Source of the DNA: Antedon mediterranea
Lineage: Eukaryota > Echinodermata > Crinoidea > Comatulida > Antedonidae
Assembly: GCF_964355755.1 (NCBI RefSeq)
Contig: NC_092670.1
Span: forward strand, 12,213,201 to 12,277,200
Reading direction: 5' to 3'
Length of the DNA: 64,000 nucleotides
Both the position numbers and the translations under genes were made by a program. This document shows positions 48,340-58,285 of this stretch, piece after piece. The notes beneath the pieces are model-generated. The model was given only the letters and a program-made list of their open reading frames with translations, was not told the DNA's origin and searched no databases. Position 1 is the first letter of the stretch; each line of letters begins with the position of its first letter.

Positions 48340-51300
48340 TCATGATGCAGTGGATTCTGGTTTAAGAAACGTTGATTGCACAAAAACTCTTGGTACACAT
48401 AGCCCTTCTTTCTTGTTGACCGTTTCTCGGAGCACATACTCGTTCTTGGCAACGGTAAATCCGCTTTCTTCGCATAAATCTTTCACAAAATCTGAAGACA
48501 AAAAAATTTAAGTTTAGTTTATTTAGCACACATCCAACACCAAATACATAACTTGCACAAATGTTAACTACCTAGCTACAACTAACGGGGTTTGTATCCT
48601 ATGCTGCCTGTCTAAAAGTATGTATTTTTAGGATGTGGAGTAGTTTTCAATTAAGCCTTGGAATTTGTAAGGTACAGTTTCACCAGCTATCTGTTACTTT
48701 TGTACACATATACTACTCAACTATGCCTTTTTGACTGAATTAGTATACTGAAGTAAAGGTTCTTTCACACTTGTTCCTGCCCCGACAAATCAAATTGAAT
48801 GTTTTGTTTTAATGCGGCTATGTGCATTTTAATTGCCGCATACTGTAGCTGTGTGAAGCATTGTTAAAACGAAACATTGCCGTTTGATTTGCCGGCGTCG
48901 GACACGTGCCGGAACAGGTGTAAAGGGTCTTTCAACTATTACTTATCAAGATGTAGGTTAGTGCAAACAGGAAAATGAAGTACACTGGATTCAATGGTTC
49001 TGGCAACCATACCTGTCGTGAAGTAGAAAGCACGGGTACCATCTTGTCTAACATAGAAGTTCTCACTGATCTTGTGTCCTTTTGAAAACCTCAACATTGC
49101 ATGATCATACAGACCGTAATCACGAAACAGAAGTACACCACCTGGTTTTAGCACCTGTATGTTAATTGAAATATAGGGTTATACAGTACTGTATATCATC
49201 AAGGCCTATTTATAGTGATAACTGTAATATATTGAGAGAAACATTGCTATTATGTGCATGGATATACACATATAGAGTAGGGAATTATCTCAAGGTGTGC
49301 TGATCTGGCTGACATAGTGTCCGTAGAAGGGCCTGATTTTAATTTCCTCAGTTTCCAGTTAAGTCCGAGGATGACAAATACCTTTACGTATGTTGATATG
49401 ACGATTTCCTTTGGTCATTTGACACTATCTTTAGTATTTCACACAGCGGTGGCGCCAGGATCTTTCCGACGCGGGGACTAAATTCCCCCGACGGAGGGGC
49501 TATAGGAGCGAAGCCAGCCTCGCTAGGCTGGGGGACAGGGGGCCGCCAAGCGGTCCAGGGGCGACGCCCCCGAAAGCAACGCGTTATAGCGTAATTTGAG
49601 GCCGTTTTAATTAGATTTAGGGTAGCCAAATTTTTCCATTTTGTATGGTATATAGATAAAATACTCTGCGAAAAACACATTGCACGAGATCCGATGCGAT
49701 GACTGTGTAAATCCACTCTTTCAATTTTAAAAATGAAGTTCAATATGCCTATCATAGAAAATATACGCGAACGTAAAACTTCCCACGGGCCAAGAGGTAT
49801 ATCGTTATAATCGCAGAGCCGTAGGCAGGTTGCTGTCTGGTGGGGGTGCGAAAATTGTAAATGCGCGAGACTAACACCCATGGGCTGATCTGTAAGAACA
49901 TTTTGAAAAATAGATCTGCTAGGTCCCCGGAAATTATACATTGATATATGAAAAGAAATTACAAGTCTACCAGAGAACCAGCCCACCGAGGTTGAGATAC
50001 AGCTAAGAACATTTAAACAAGTTTGTTATGTCCCGGAAATTGGAATATAGTATTTCGAAAAAAAAAGAAAAACTATATACATCTCCAGGACCAGCTACCA
50101 TTAGGGTTGAGCTGCTAAGAAAATTGTGAAAAATAGAACTGCTAGGTACCTGGAAATTGCACTTATATAGGCCCATATTGATAAATGAAACGAAATTATA
50201 AGTCTACAGGACCAGCCCGCCATAGATGGTTGGATGGAGCTAAGAAAATTTTGAAAAATAGAGCTGCTAGATCCCTGCAAAACATTGAAATATGGAATGA
50301 AATTATAGGTCTACAGGACCAGCCCACCAGGGTTGGGGTGGAGCTAAGAACATTTTGAAAAATAGAGTTGCTAGGTCCCGGAAATTTAACTTATTATACT
50401 TCAAAGCATAAAACAAAATATATACCGGTACGTCTCCAGAACCAGCCCTACCATGGATATGGAAAAAAATGTGAAAAAAAGAGAGCTCTATGTTCCCAGA
50501 CAATGCACTAACTGTATATTGTACATCGAAATATGAAACGAAATGTATAAGTATCCATGACCAGCTCTATAATTGGGGACCGTGACGGTTGAGCTAAGAC
50601 AATTTTTGAAAACTAGAGCTGCAGGTCTTCAAAAACTACACTTATGACTTAAACAAATTCAGGCCTAAAGGCTTTAAAAAAGTTACCCTTTTTACCTTTT
50701 ATTTGGAGGGGAATGCGTCCGCAAGCGTAGACCATTTTCATTCGGGGAAAATCAGTTTATTTCCCAGATGTGGAATCTGGAATTTCGATGTATGATGAGC
50801 AATTCATGACATACAGGACATTGGAATGTAATAACTTAGCTATAATAAGATGTTGGAAAAATGTTTGTTTAGTGATGTAGGCGAGCCTACAGTGAAACGT
50901 CTATTTTAGGGACCCCACGGTACAGGGTTAATCGTAAATAAAAAAAACAATAGATTGCGAACATAATTCGTAACCTTTTGCCGTTGTATAGCGTACGTCG
51001 ATACACAGTACACAACGTAACGCTTCAGTCAAGTTCGCCTGGAAACTACAGTACACATTCTGGTCCCCGGATGGAACATGATATCACGCGTAAACCGCAA
51101 TGGGCCGGGTTAAATGTTAAACGATTCGTACAAATGGACACCGCCAGACAAGTGCGTACCTATTGTTTATTAGATCGCCGGCAATAATGCATGCAAAAAA
51201 GTGAAATTAATAGCTCTTCGTCCGACGTACTAAAAAATGGAACGTCACGGTTTTCTAGGCGCTGAAGTTACGAAGTGAACGCAAATGATTTTTACTGTAT

Positions 51301-53513
51301 ATTATATTCCCCGACGAAAAGTACTCGCGTTCCCCGACGGGGGGGCTAGGCTCCCCGACGAGGGGGCTACAGCCCCGTACAGCCCATGACATACAAAGCT
51401 TCTCCCATCTTTCTTCTATTATACGTATTAAGCTTAGGGTTAGCTGTCAGCACAAAAGCGAGAAATTGGAGGACATGAAAAAAGTATACCGTAAATCTTC
51501 TAATTGTAACCCTGGGTTATTGTTTTTTAAGGTGGGTTACTATTAGAGTAGTGGGTTATTATTATAGATTGACTTATAAGGTGGGTTACTATTATTAGAA
51601 GGGGGTTACTATTATTAGAAGGGGGTTACTATTAGAAGATTTATGGTAACGCATTTTCTTTGTATGTATGGGTCTATGTAGAGATAATTATACAAACCTT
51701 ATAAATATTCTTAAAAACATCTGCCATCTTTTCAGGATGAATAGCTGAAAGTACAAATAGCATGCTTGTCATATCAACACTGCCCTCTGGTATATTGTCC
51801 ATTAATTCATCCTTAGTAAGATCACATTGAAAAGCATTTACTCTTGATTCATCGTATAAAGAATTATTCTAGAAATAAATAAATAAAAAACTGATAACAA
51901 AAAAGTGATTTAGTTTTAACAATTTAACACCATGCTTGATGAGAGTAGACACTTGACTCAATCGGAAAGTTTTCCCCAAAAACATGAAAATTGAATATTA
52001 AAAAAAATACTTTGAATAGACCTTTCGTAGTTTTAATAATGCCATAGAAAAAAACTTTAAAAATAATGTTTTCACTTATAAAAAGACAAGATAAACGGTT
52101 AAATTCAATAATAAAAAAAAGCCCATTGACTTCCAGTTAATTAGACTATCTTTTGTGTTAAATTACAGTTTTTTCAGGTCAATAATTTTTGGTCAAAGTG
52201 GATAATTATGTGACATTAAAATGGCATATTTAACGACAATGTGTTTTTTCAGAGGAAAAATACATCTTGAAACAATCTGCTCTATTAGACACTTTATAGA
52301 TGGGTCATTCCATCTCAGATCACCCAATGAGTTAAACCCTACCTCTTCCAATTTTGATGAAATTTGGTATATGGGTGATTCATAGCAATTAAAGTCAAAA
52401 TTTCAAATTTTAACTTTATCGGACCAACGGTTTTCGAGATATCGCAATTTCAATTTTCGGTTTTTACGCAAAAAAGGGCGCGTCCGCCACGTTTCAAAGA
52501 GCTGTATCTCGGGAACTATAGGTTCAATTTTAAAAGCAAAGGTATTTTTGTAAAGGGGAGACCATAAGGAATCTAAATATACTAATTGTGTGTGTTTTAT
52601 GTTAATTTTAAGTTTAATAAAACTTTGAAATATATTTTGACCTTGAAATTGACACCGTGGAACACGCCCGATTTGTTGGTGACTATCACGAAAAATGTAG
52701 CCCTACGTGTCAACTACAACATATAAAAAAATTGGAGGGGTTTTTTTCTTTGTTTCCATGAAATTACAATTTGAAGTTGACATACCTCTTCCTTTTAGTG
52801 TATTTTTTGGTGTTGTTATATACTTATACACAGTGTGAACACTAACTGTTAAGGTGTCTTATTGTTACGCTTTCTCATCAGGCCCACTTAAACACTACAG
52901 TAGATATATTTTGATATGAGAAATACTGGGTAACTCACATACTTTTCAAATCAATTTTGACACATAGTTTAGTGTCCTTACTATGTTATTTTAGTGTATT
53001 TTGGTGTCTGTCCATGCATTACTTCAATGTCAATTTGATGTATTCCAAAAATAATTTTATTTACAAACTAAATATTATTATAATGTTACAATTGTCTATG
53101 TCTGGCCTTTACTCCTTGTCATCTGGCCAATTCAAACAGTATTTAGAAATGTATCAGCAACAATTTCATTTTCATCACTGAAAGATTCTTGAATCACTAC
53201 CACATCCGGAGGGTTTATCTGGGTACTAAGTTTGTAGACCTGCATCTGTGCCAGATAAACGTGAACAAAGCGATGATATTGTAATGTACCCTTGATGGTC
53301 TGGGCGAGGTTGAATCTCGGCTTTATTTCTTTTTCCACAGTAGATACCTCATCTATTCCCACATGAAAAAAGTTGATGCCTGGAATGTCCATATGAGCGA
53401 GTCATATGGCCGAGCGGTTAAGGCAGGGGCGTCGTTTACCGTACCTAAAGAGCCAACAACAACATCGGCAAGGGTTCGAGGCCGACTCGCTCCTAGTTCT
53501 GGTGGTGGAACAA

Positions 53514-53547
<34 letters not shown>

Positions 53548-55624
53548 AGTGTACACAGTTATAACCTGTGTGTACTTTAAAGAACCCAGTTCATTATTCG
53601 AAAAAGAGTAGGGGGTTATCCCGGTGAACTGGTTCACACAATAGCCCCTGTATCAGGGGGATTACCACCTATCTGATAGGACAGTGATTAATTCACTATT
53701 GGTAATCCTTGGCCACATTGCCTAAAGACATAAATAAAAATAAAAAATTACACAGTAGTCGAACATACTGAGAGATGTGAGAATATGACATTCAGTCAAA
53801 CGCTGTAAGCTTCTCTTAGTGACAAGCCTCTTAACTGTTCCACCTATGCCATCACATGCACTCTTGCCATGTGATGTAGCGAAAAAATTCCCCTCGGCGT
53901 CTAAACCAAAATCTTCCTGGTGGTGGCAAAGGTTAATAAAGTTATATTTGTTTTTGTATTGGCCGCCACATCCATCTGTGAAATAATGAACTTTTTTCAT
54001 GGTTGGTAGTTTTGATTTTAAATAGGGGATGACAACCTTTAAAAAGGCATCAGTAACTGATGTATGTTCTCTGCAATCACTTATTATGCATTAATATGCA
54101 TAATAACATAGTAAGGACACTAAACTATGTGTCAAAATTGATTTGAAAAGTATGTGAGTTACCCAGTATTTCTCATATCAAAGTATATCTACTGTTTAAG
54201 TGGGCCTGATGAGAAAGCGTAACAATAAGACACCTTAACAGTTAGTGTTCACACTGTGTATAAGTATATAACAACACCAAAAATACACTAAAAGGAAGAG
54301 GTATGTCAACTTCAAATTGTAATTTCATGGAAACAAACAAAAAAACCCCTCCAATTTTGTTATATGTTGTAGTTGACAAGTAGGGCTACATTTTTCGTGA
54401 TAGTCACCAACAAATCGGGCGTGTTCCACGGGGTCAATTTCAAGGTCAAAATATATGTCAAAGTTTTATTCAACTTAAAATTAACATAAAACACACACAA
54501 TTAGTATATTTAGGTTCCTTATGGTCTCCCCTTTACAAAAATACCTTTGTTTTTAAAATCGAACCTATAGTTCCCGAGATACAGCTCTTTGAAACGTGGC
54601 GGCCGCTCCCTTTTTTGCGTAAAAACCGAAAATTGAAATTGCGATATCTCGAAAACCGTTGGTCCGATAAAGTTAAAATTTGAAATTTTGGCTTTAATTG
54701 CTATGAATCACCCATATACCAAATTTCATCAAAATTGGAAGAGGTAGGGTTTAAAATTCCATTTTTTTTGGGTGAACTGAGATGGAATGACCCAGATTCA
54801 ATGTTCAAATAGTATTACTTACCTTCACAAATTGTACTGCTCGTGGAGAAAAATCACATGCATGTATCATCAGGTTGGGATTTTCTTGCAGTAATGGAAA
54901 TAATGCATTGCCAACTCCACAGCCAACCTCAAGGAGAGTTTGCTTTTTATTGTTACCCTAAAAAAAACCAGTCTAGTTAATTTCTGAACTTATTCAGCTT
55001 TGTTCTTTAACTTGCACTCATCAGATGCAACTACTGTACTCTCCATTGTTCACCCCTCTGTCGGTCAAAGTTATGCGATGAGCAGTCATTTATAGTCGAT
55101 TCACCGCACTGTGAAACTTGCTTTCACTTTTTGTTTTATTTTCCCTTCTGTTGGTATTTTAAAAATAAAGCTCAGGACATTTATTGTTTGTCAGTTTAGT
55201 CATTGACATTGGTTTTCATTTATGTCTCGTCTTTCCTTTGCTTTATTGGGATAGGAGGTGCCTGAGTTTTAAGAAGGCGCAACTGCTACACCCCACTTCC
55301 CTCCAGTATATGTTCAATTGCCTTTTATTTGACATCATCTGAGCCTGAGATTATAGACAAATACAAAAGCGCAGAAATACTTACAGGTTCCTTAAGTTCA
55401 TCAAATTCTCGTGAGGTCCAATGTCGGTCTTTGAAAAAGTTCACAGAATTACGTTTATAAAACAGGTCCCAATTGCGTTGAGCTTCTTTTTCAAGTTTAC
55501 ATTTTTTGAATTCAGACACCAGTTCAGAATCATTTAATAATTTTTCAAGTTCTTTTTCTGTTAATTTTCTTGGATGTTCTTCAGTTTTATTTTGTGGTAT
55601 GGTAGAACAAGTTTCCTTATCCAT
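48340..55624 (-). CDS. METTL6: METTL6 tRNA-Ser m3C methyltransferase, complete 5-exon gene
   Basis: Exons on the minus strand: 55624-55385, 54957-54823, 51868-51698, 49154-49013 and 48491-48340. All are GT-AG; phases are 0, 0, 0, 1; the total is 840 nt, or 279 residues plus TGA (human METTL6 is 284). The N-terminal part has [10 protein letters not shown] and [12 protein letters not shown], diagnostic of the METTL2/6/8 family. SAM motif I is LEVGCGVGN (residues 89-97), followed by [52 protein letters not shown] and, near the end, [16 protein letters not shown]. The last blocks favour METTL6 over METTL2/8. Known role: it transfers methyl from S-adenosylmethionine to C32 (3-methylcytidine) of tRNA-Ser, acting with seryl-tRNA synthetase. 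Intron 2 holds a 2.5-kb transposon and intron 3 a GC-rich repeat block. No frame damage. Confidence 0.95.
48755..48932. mobile_element. MITE with AAAGGTTCTTTCACAC ends, METTL6 intron 4
   Basis: Left AAAGGTTCTTTCACACTTGT, then TTCCTGCCCCGACAAATCAA. Right TTGATTTGCCGG-like arm, then CCGGAACAGGTGTAAAGGGT and CTTT. The arms are imperfectly inverted (about 60 bp). A half copy lies at 47201-47257. Confidence 0.75.
49445..51390. repeat. GC-punctuated repeat block in METTL6 intron 3
   Basis: Opens with GCGGTGGCGCCAGGATCTTT, then CCCCCGACGGAGGGGC and GGGGCGACGCCCCCG. Closes with CCCCGACGGGGGGGCTAGGC and CCCCGACGAGGGGGCTAC. The same GC motif therefore brackets about 1.9 kb of AT-rich DNA, in direct orientation. 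Inside is an array of about 115-bp units (separate entry). No coding sequence. Type unknown: a non-autonomous element such as a Helitron derivative, or a satellite-carrying repeat. Confidence 0.5.
49890..50640. repeat. About 115-bp tandem array, six to seven units
   Basis: Each unit has ACCAGC (at 49978, 50090, 50211, 50318, 50441 and 50560), then a GTTGAGCTAAGA-like block, TTTTGAAAAATAGAGCTGCT, AGGTCCCGGAAATT, and a run with ATATGAAACGAAATTATAAG. Spacing varies from 107 to 123 bp and units are well diverged, so the array is old. Confidence 0.85.
51487..51648. mobile_element. MITE with TACCGTAAATCTTC ends, METTL6 intron 3
   Basis: Left TACCGTAAATCTTCTAAT and right ATTAGAAGATTTATGGTA, TA at the tips, Tc1/mariner-like. 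The interior repeats GGGGGTTACTATTATTAGAA. Confidence 0.75.
51973..52267. mobile_element. Decayed family 2 MITE, METTL6 intron 2
   Basis: TTTCCCCAAAAACATGAAAA at the left and GAGGAAAAATACATCTTGAA at the right are mutated family ends. CTTTGAATAGACC and GGTCAAAGTGGATAATTATG are shared with other copies. Abuts the long-TIR transposon at 52302. Confidence 0.6.
53132..54000 (-). pseudogene. Transposase-like C-terminal region, split by SINE
   Basis: Two minus-strand blocks. 54000-53722 has [31 protein letters not shown] and [20 protein letters not shown], a pattern seen in many uncharacterised invertebrate proteins of transposon origin, where the Asp in FTDG is probably catalytic. 53392-53132 has [20 protein letters not shown] and [12 protein letters not shown], its C-terminal part, ending at a stop. 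The SINE at 53397-53735 separates them. No N-terminal half is present between the TIR arms, so this copy is a deletion derivative that cannot encode a whole transposase. Confidence 0.7.
53397..53735 (+). mobile_element. tRNA-derived SINE, best-preserved copy
   Basis: The head 53397-53490 is a 94-nt tRNA-like unit. The acceptor stem GCGAGTC (53397-53403) pairs perfectly with GACTCGC (53484-53490). The A box TGGCCGAGCGGTTAAGG is at about 53407-53423 and the B box GGTTCGAGGCC at 53473-53483. Length and A box are class II (Leu/Ser-like). The body has CTAGTTCTGGTGGTGGAACA, TCTTCTCAGATAAGGACTAT and TAAAGAACCCAGTTC, and the tail is AAATAAAAATAAAAA. It interrupts the transposase-like ORF. Confidence 0.9.
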
Positions 55625-56414
55625 TTTCAGTCTGTATAGGCTAGCATATATAATTAGAAAGAAATGTTGTTAATAAATCTATAATATAAAGATTTAGGCC
55701 TACTAGACCTACATAGTAGTAGGCTAGTATACTCTCAGCACAGTTTTTAGTACGAGTGAGCCAAGTTGAGTACGAGTTAGGGGGTACGAATTCAGAGTTG
55801 GCATGGATTGGCACATGCATGGTGGGTACGAATTGACCTGTATTACACCGGAGCCTGCTACTTAACTAAGCCTAGGCCTACCTCTGACTAGAGTAGGGGG
55901 GACCCCTGTATGGTAGGCCTGGCCCTATATAGATAGACCTAACCCTACTACTACTTCTAGCCTACTACTACTAGTACTAGCCTAGGCCTAGCTTAGCTAA
56001 TAAATTCCCTAGCATTGTGTTTGTTAACTGTAAAGATCCTGAAAACCTGTTAATTTCATCTAAATATATTTTTGTAATTATATTATAAAATACGGAACTA
56101 AAAAAAACCCAAATAAAACCAACCTCACACAGAAAAGTTTTTTCGTGTCTTTTTTCGTAATAAAATATTTTCATAACAACGCCCCCTATAGTCCACAATC
56201 GTTTAAATGTAAAATGTATTTAATTATTTATTATTATATTAATGAAGCAATAACAATAATTATGGTATGGTACTTTGTTCCAGTCATTAACTTCTCAGTG
56301 AAAATTCAGTTCTGCCTCTGATTATATATGAAATAATGTTTTGTTTTGTTAGATGTATTCTTCAACAGAAAACAATTTAAAAAGAAGATGCAAAATGTTG
56401 ATCTTCTCTTTTAA
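55625..56414. other. METTL6 upstream region, TAGGCCTA-rich
   Basis: 55680-55990 has clustered TAGGCCTAC, CTACTACTAGTACTAG and CCTAGGCCTA motifs just upstream of the METTL6 start, similar to clusters at 17510-17660. This is the expected promoter area, but no TATA box is convincing. A 73-codon minus-strand frame at 55977-56198 is unsupported. Confidence 0.45.
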
Positions 56415-56894
56415 AGATGTATTGTCCCTTGAAACACAAAAAATGAAGGTCAAAATATTCCAAATTTAAATTGGCCATATCAAAGTAATATTAAAGATAT
56501 TCACTTTAAGTCGAATATTCGAGCCAAAAACAACAAGTTTACGTAATTAACAGGTAAATTAATTTGATTACATTTCGTCTGGAATCGTCGCGAGCGAGTA
56601 ACAAAGATTTTAAACCACGAGTATGCTGTTGCTGATTAGGATTGTTTACAACAGAAGGTGTTTTCACACAGATCGCGAGGAAGTTTTATGATGATGCAGT
56701 AGTCAAACAAGCGCGTTTTATGAGATATGTTTTGATCGAAAACTTTTTTTGAACAAAAAAACGTCTGTATTTCAGCAGTTAAATGATTTTTTCGACTTAT
56801 TTTTGGTGAAACTATTATGATACTTCACAATGACCCACTTTTTTTCGAAATATTTTTTATTTTTTTTGGAATTGGTCAAAGGGACAATATATCT
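56415..56894. mobile_element. TTAA-flanked family 2 element, 480 bp
   Basis: AGATGTATTGTCCCTTG at the left, GGGACAATATATCT at the right, TTAA on both flanks (56411-56414 and 56895-56898). The interior is longer and diverged from the short copies. Confidence 0.8.
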
Positions 56895-56898
56895 TTAA

Positions 56899-57426
56899 CT
56901 TTAATAATAAATATAGTATTTATTACCCCTTATATTTAAAATGTATATTTAGTCTCACCACTGTGACTCCGCTTATGACGATATTTTTCAAGGACCCTAG
57001 ATAAATTCCACATACTCTACATCATGTTTTGTTTGTATAATGGAAACTTGGATTCCGGGTCTATAGTTTTTGTTCTTCTTTATTATATCAAACAATTAAT
57101 CAATACAAAAGGTAGCCAAGATATAGCCGAAGCTACTCAAGCTTGGTACCTTTAAAAAAATCTTAACTAACTTAAGCTACGAAATTAACAAATAAATAAC
57201 AGAACTTAAAAGAAAATAAAAATGTGATAACGTCAAAAACAAAACAAAAAATGTTGAATAATAAATAAATAACAAAACATAAAGTGCTGTATGTACTGTA
57301 CTGTAATAAACAAAACCATATCAGTTCAATAGATAATATCTGATGGATTAACAATATATAAAACATTGTAAATTATAGATTATTCTTTCATATACTTAAA
57401 TAAAAGTAATTCTTTAATTTGTTTAG
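56899..57426 (-). repeat. Spacer with dispersed repeat copy 2
   Basis: About 57060-57235 is the reverse complement of 7940-8105 (blocks TCAAACAATTAATCAATACA, AAAGGTAGCCAAGATATAGC and TCTTAACTAACTTAAGCTAC). The rest is AT-rich. The end (TTTAATTTGTTTAG) is the acceptor of the NACHT exon. Confidence 0.7.
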
Positions 57427-57578
57427 GGACAAAACATTGAAAGGCAACACGATATAGAAGATTTCAGTTTGGACACAGATCTACCAAAAGATCCAAATCT
57501 AATTAAGAAATTCATAACGAAACATGACAATAACATTGTCTTGTTATTAGATGGGTTAGATGAATTACGGTTTAATAA
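57427..57578 (+). pseudogene. NACHT-domain exon, cut by an LTR retrotransposon
   Basis: After an acceptor (TTTAATTTGTTTAG) an open stretch reads GQNIERQHDIEDFSLD and on to KKFITKHDNNIVLLLDGLDE. The LLLDGLDEL segment is a Walker B motif of the NACHT NTPase family, as in NOD-like receptors; the preceding spacing fits the region between Walker A and Walker B. Homology stops at 57578, exactly where the LTR begins with TG. The P-loop should lie in an upstream exon, but I find none between METTL6 and here. It is either a broken innate-immune receptor gene or an isolated fragment; the 3' remainder would lie beyond 64000. Confidence 0.7.
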
Positions 57579-57951
57579 TGTATGGTACGGGTTTTACCCG
57601 TCTCCTCGTAGTACATTGTATATCAGCGTGCAGCCCTGTGGTACTTCGCAGTAATAAGTAGTTCTTATTTATGATTATCAATTCTATTATGAAATCTATG
57701 TTTACTTCATTGATGATAGAGTTTTATGTTTACATGATGAATAATGTATTTGTACAGTAGTTATTATCTAAGTTATGACAATATGATAGAACAAGGTATA
57801 ATATGGTGCGGATGATTACACCGCAGGTAATTTGTAATTAGGACTAGCGCATTACTACTGCGCGTACAGTCAGAACGAATCAAGAAGTCAAAAGGTCAAA
57901 CACCTCGTGTTTCTCCATGTTAAAGTTTTACCTGTATTGCCTATAAAATAA

Positions 57952-57960
57952 GAGGCAAGG
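57952..57960 (+). promoter_or_regulatory. LTR TATA box
   Basis: TATAAAATA in the middle of the LTR, followed about 30 bp downstream by the probable start of R. The position fits an LTR promoter. Confidence 0.6.
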
Positions 57961-58204
57961 CCAACGGTCACGCTAGTTACAGTATTGTGTGTTAAAGGAT
58001 ACCGTGTTGTGTTGTTGTAATACAAGCCAATGGTTTCTTATAAAGTTAATTATGACATGATGTAGTCAAGGACTAACGATAAGTTGTTTGTATTTTTATA
58101 TTATATTTTCTAGCTTGGCATACCGGCATTACTTGTCAAGTTGGGGGTGTTTAGTTTTTATAAGTTTTGTGGTTTTATTGCGATACTAGTTCCTATTCGA
58201 TCTG

Positions 58205-58210
58205 AATAAA
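58205..58210 (+). terminator. LTR poly(A) signal candidate
   Basis: AATAAA 55 bp before the LTR end and about 245 bp after the TATA box. The equivalent hexamer in the 3' LTR would direct cleavage. Confidence 0.5.
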
Positions 58211-58267
58211 TTTGTCATCGAAGATTACATCGTCTCTTTGGCTATTATTCTTCCTGTACTTTACATT

Positions 58268-58285
58268 TGGCGTAGTCGGCAGGAT
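58268..58285 (+). other. Primer binding site for tRNA-Ser
   Basis: TGGCGTAGTCGGCAGGAT is complementary over 18 nt to the 3' end of animal tRNA-Ser of the AGA/UGA group (ATCCTGCCGACTACG plus CCA), as I remember that sequence. It lies two bases after the LTR, where the minus-strand primer site belongs. Confidence 0.8.

Larger units (their letters stand above)
52302..54793 (-). mobile_element. 2.5-kb DNA transposon with about 690-bp inverted arms
   Basis: Ends GGGTCATTCCATCTCAG and CTGAGATGGAATGACCC. AGAT flanks both sides (52298-52301 and 54794-54797), a 4-bp target duplication. Arms 52302-52991 and 54103-54793 are nearly identical inverted copies, so the insertion is fairly recent or the arms are corrected. 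The 1.1-kb centre carries a transposase-like coding region on the minus strand, split by a SINE. A 4-bp duplication and long TIRs would be compatible with Academ-like elements, but I cannot assign the superfamily. It sits in METTL6 intron 2, in the same orientation as the gene. Confidence 0.85.
57579..58265 (+). repeat. 5' LTR, 687 bp
   Basis: Starts TGTATGG and ends CTTTACA (TG...CA, with TGTA/TACA tips) two bases before a primer binding site. Contains a TATA box and an AATAAA signal in the expected order. The left border is inferred from the break in NACHT homology and the TG dinucleotide. Confidence 0.75.

Noticed and set aside
49384-49986. 200-codon minus-strand ORF
   Set aside because: It spans the GC-rich bracket motif in METTL6 intron 3, has no recognised domain and is the product of a stop-poor repeat.
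53397-53490. Functional class II tRNA gene
   Set aside because: It folds partly like a tRNA, but it continues into a SINE body with an A-rich tail and sits inside a transposase remnant.
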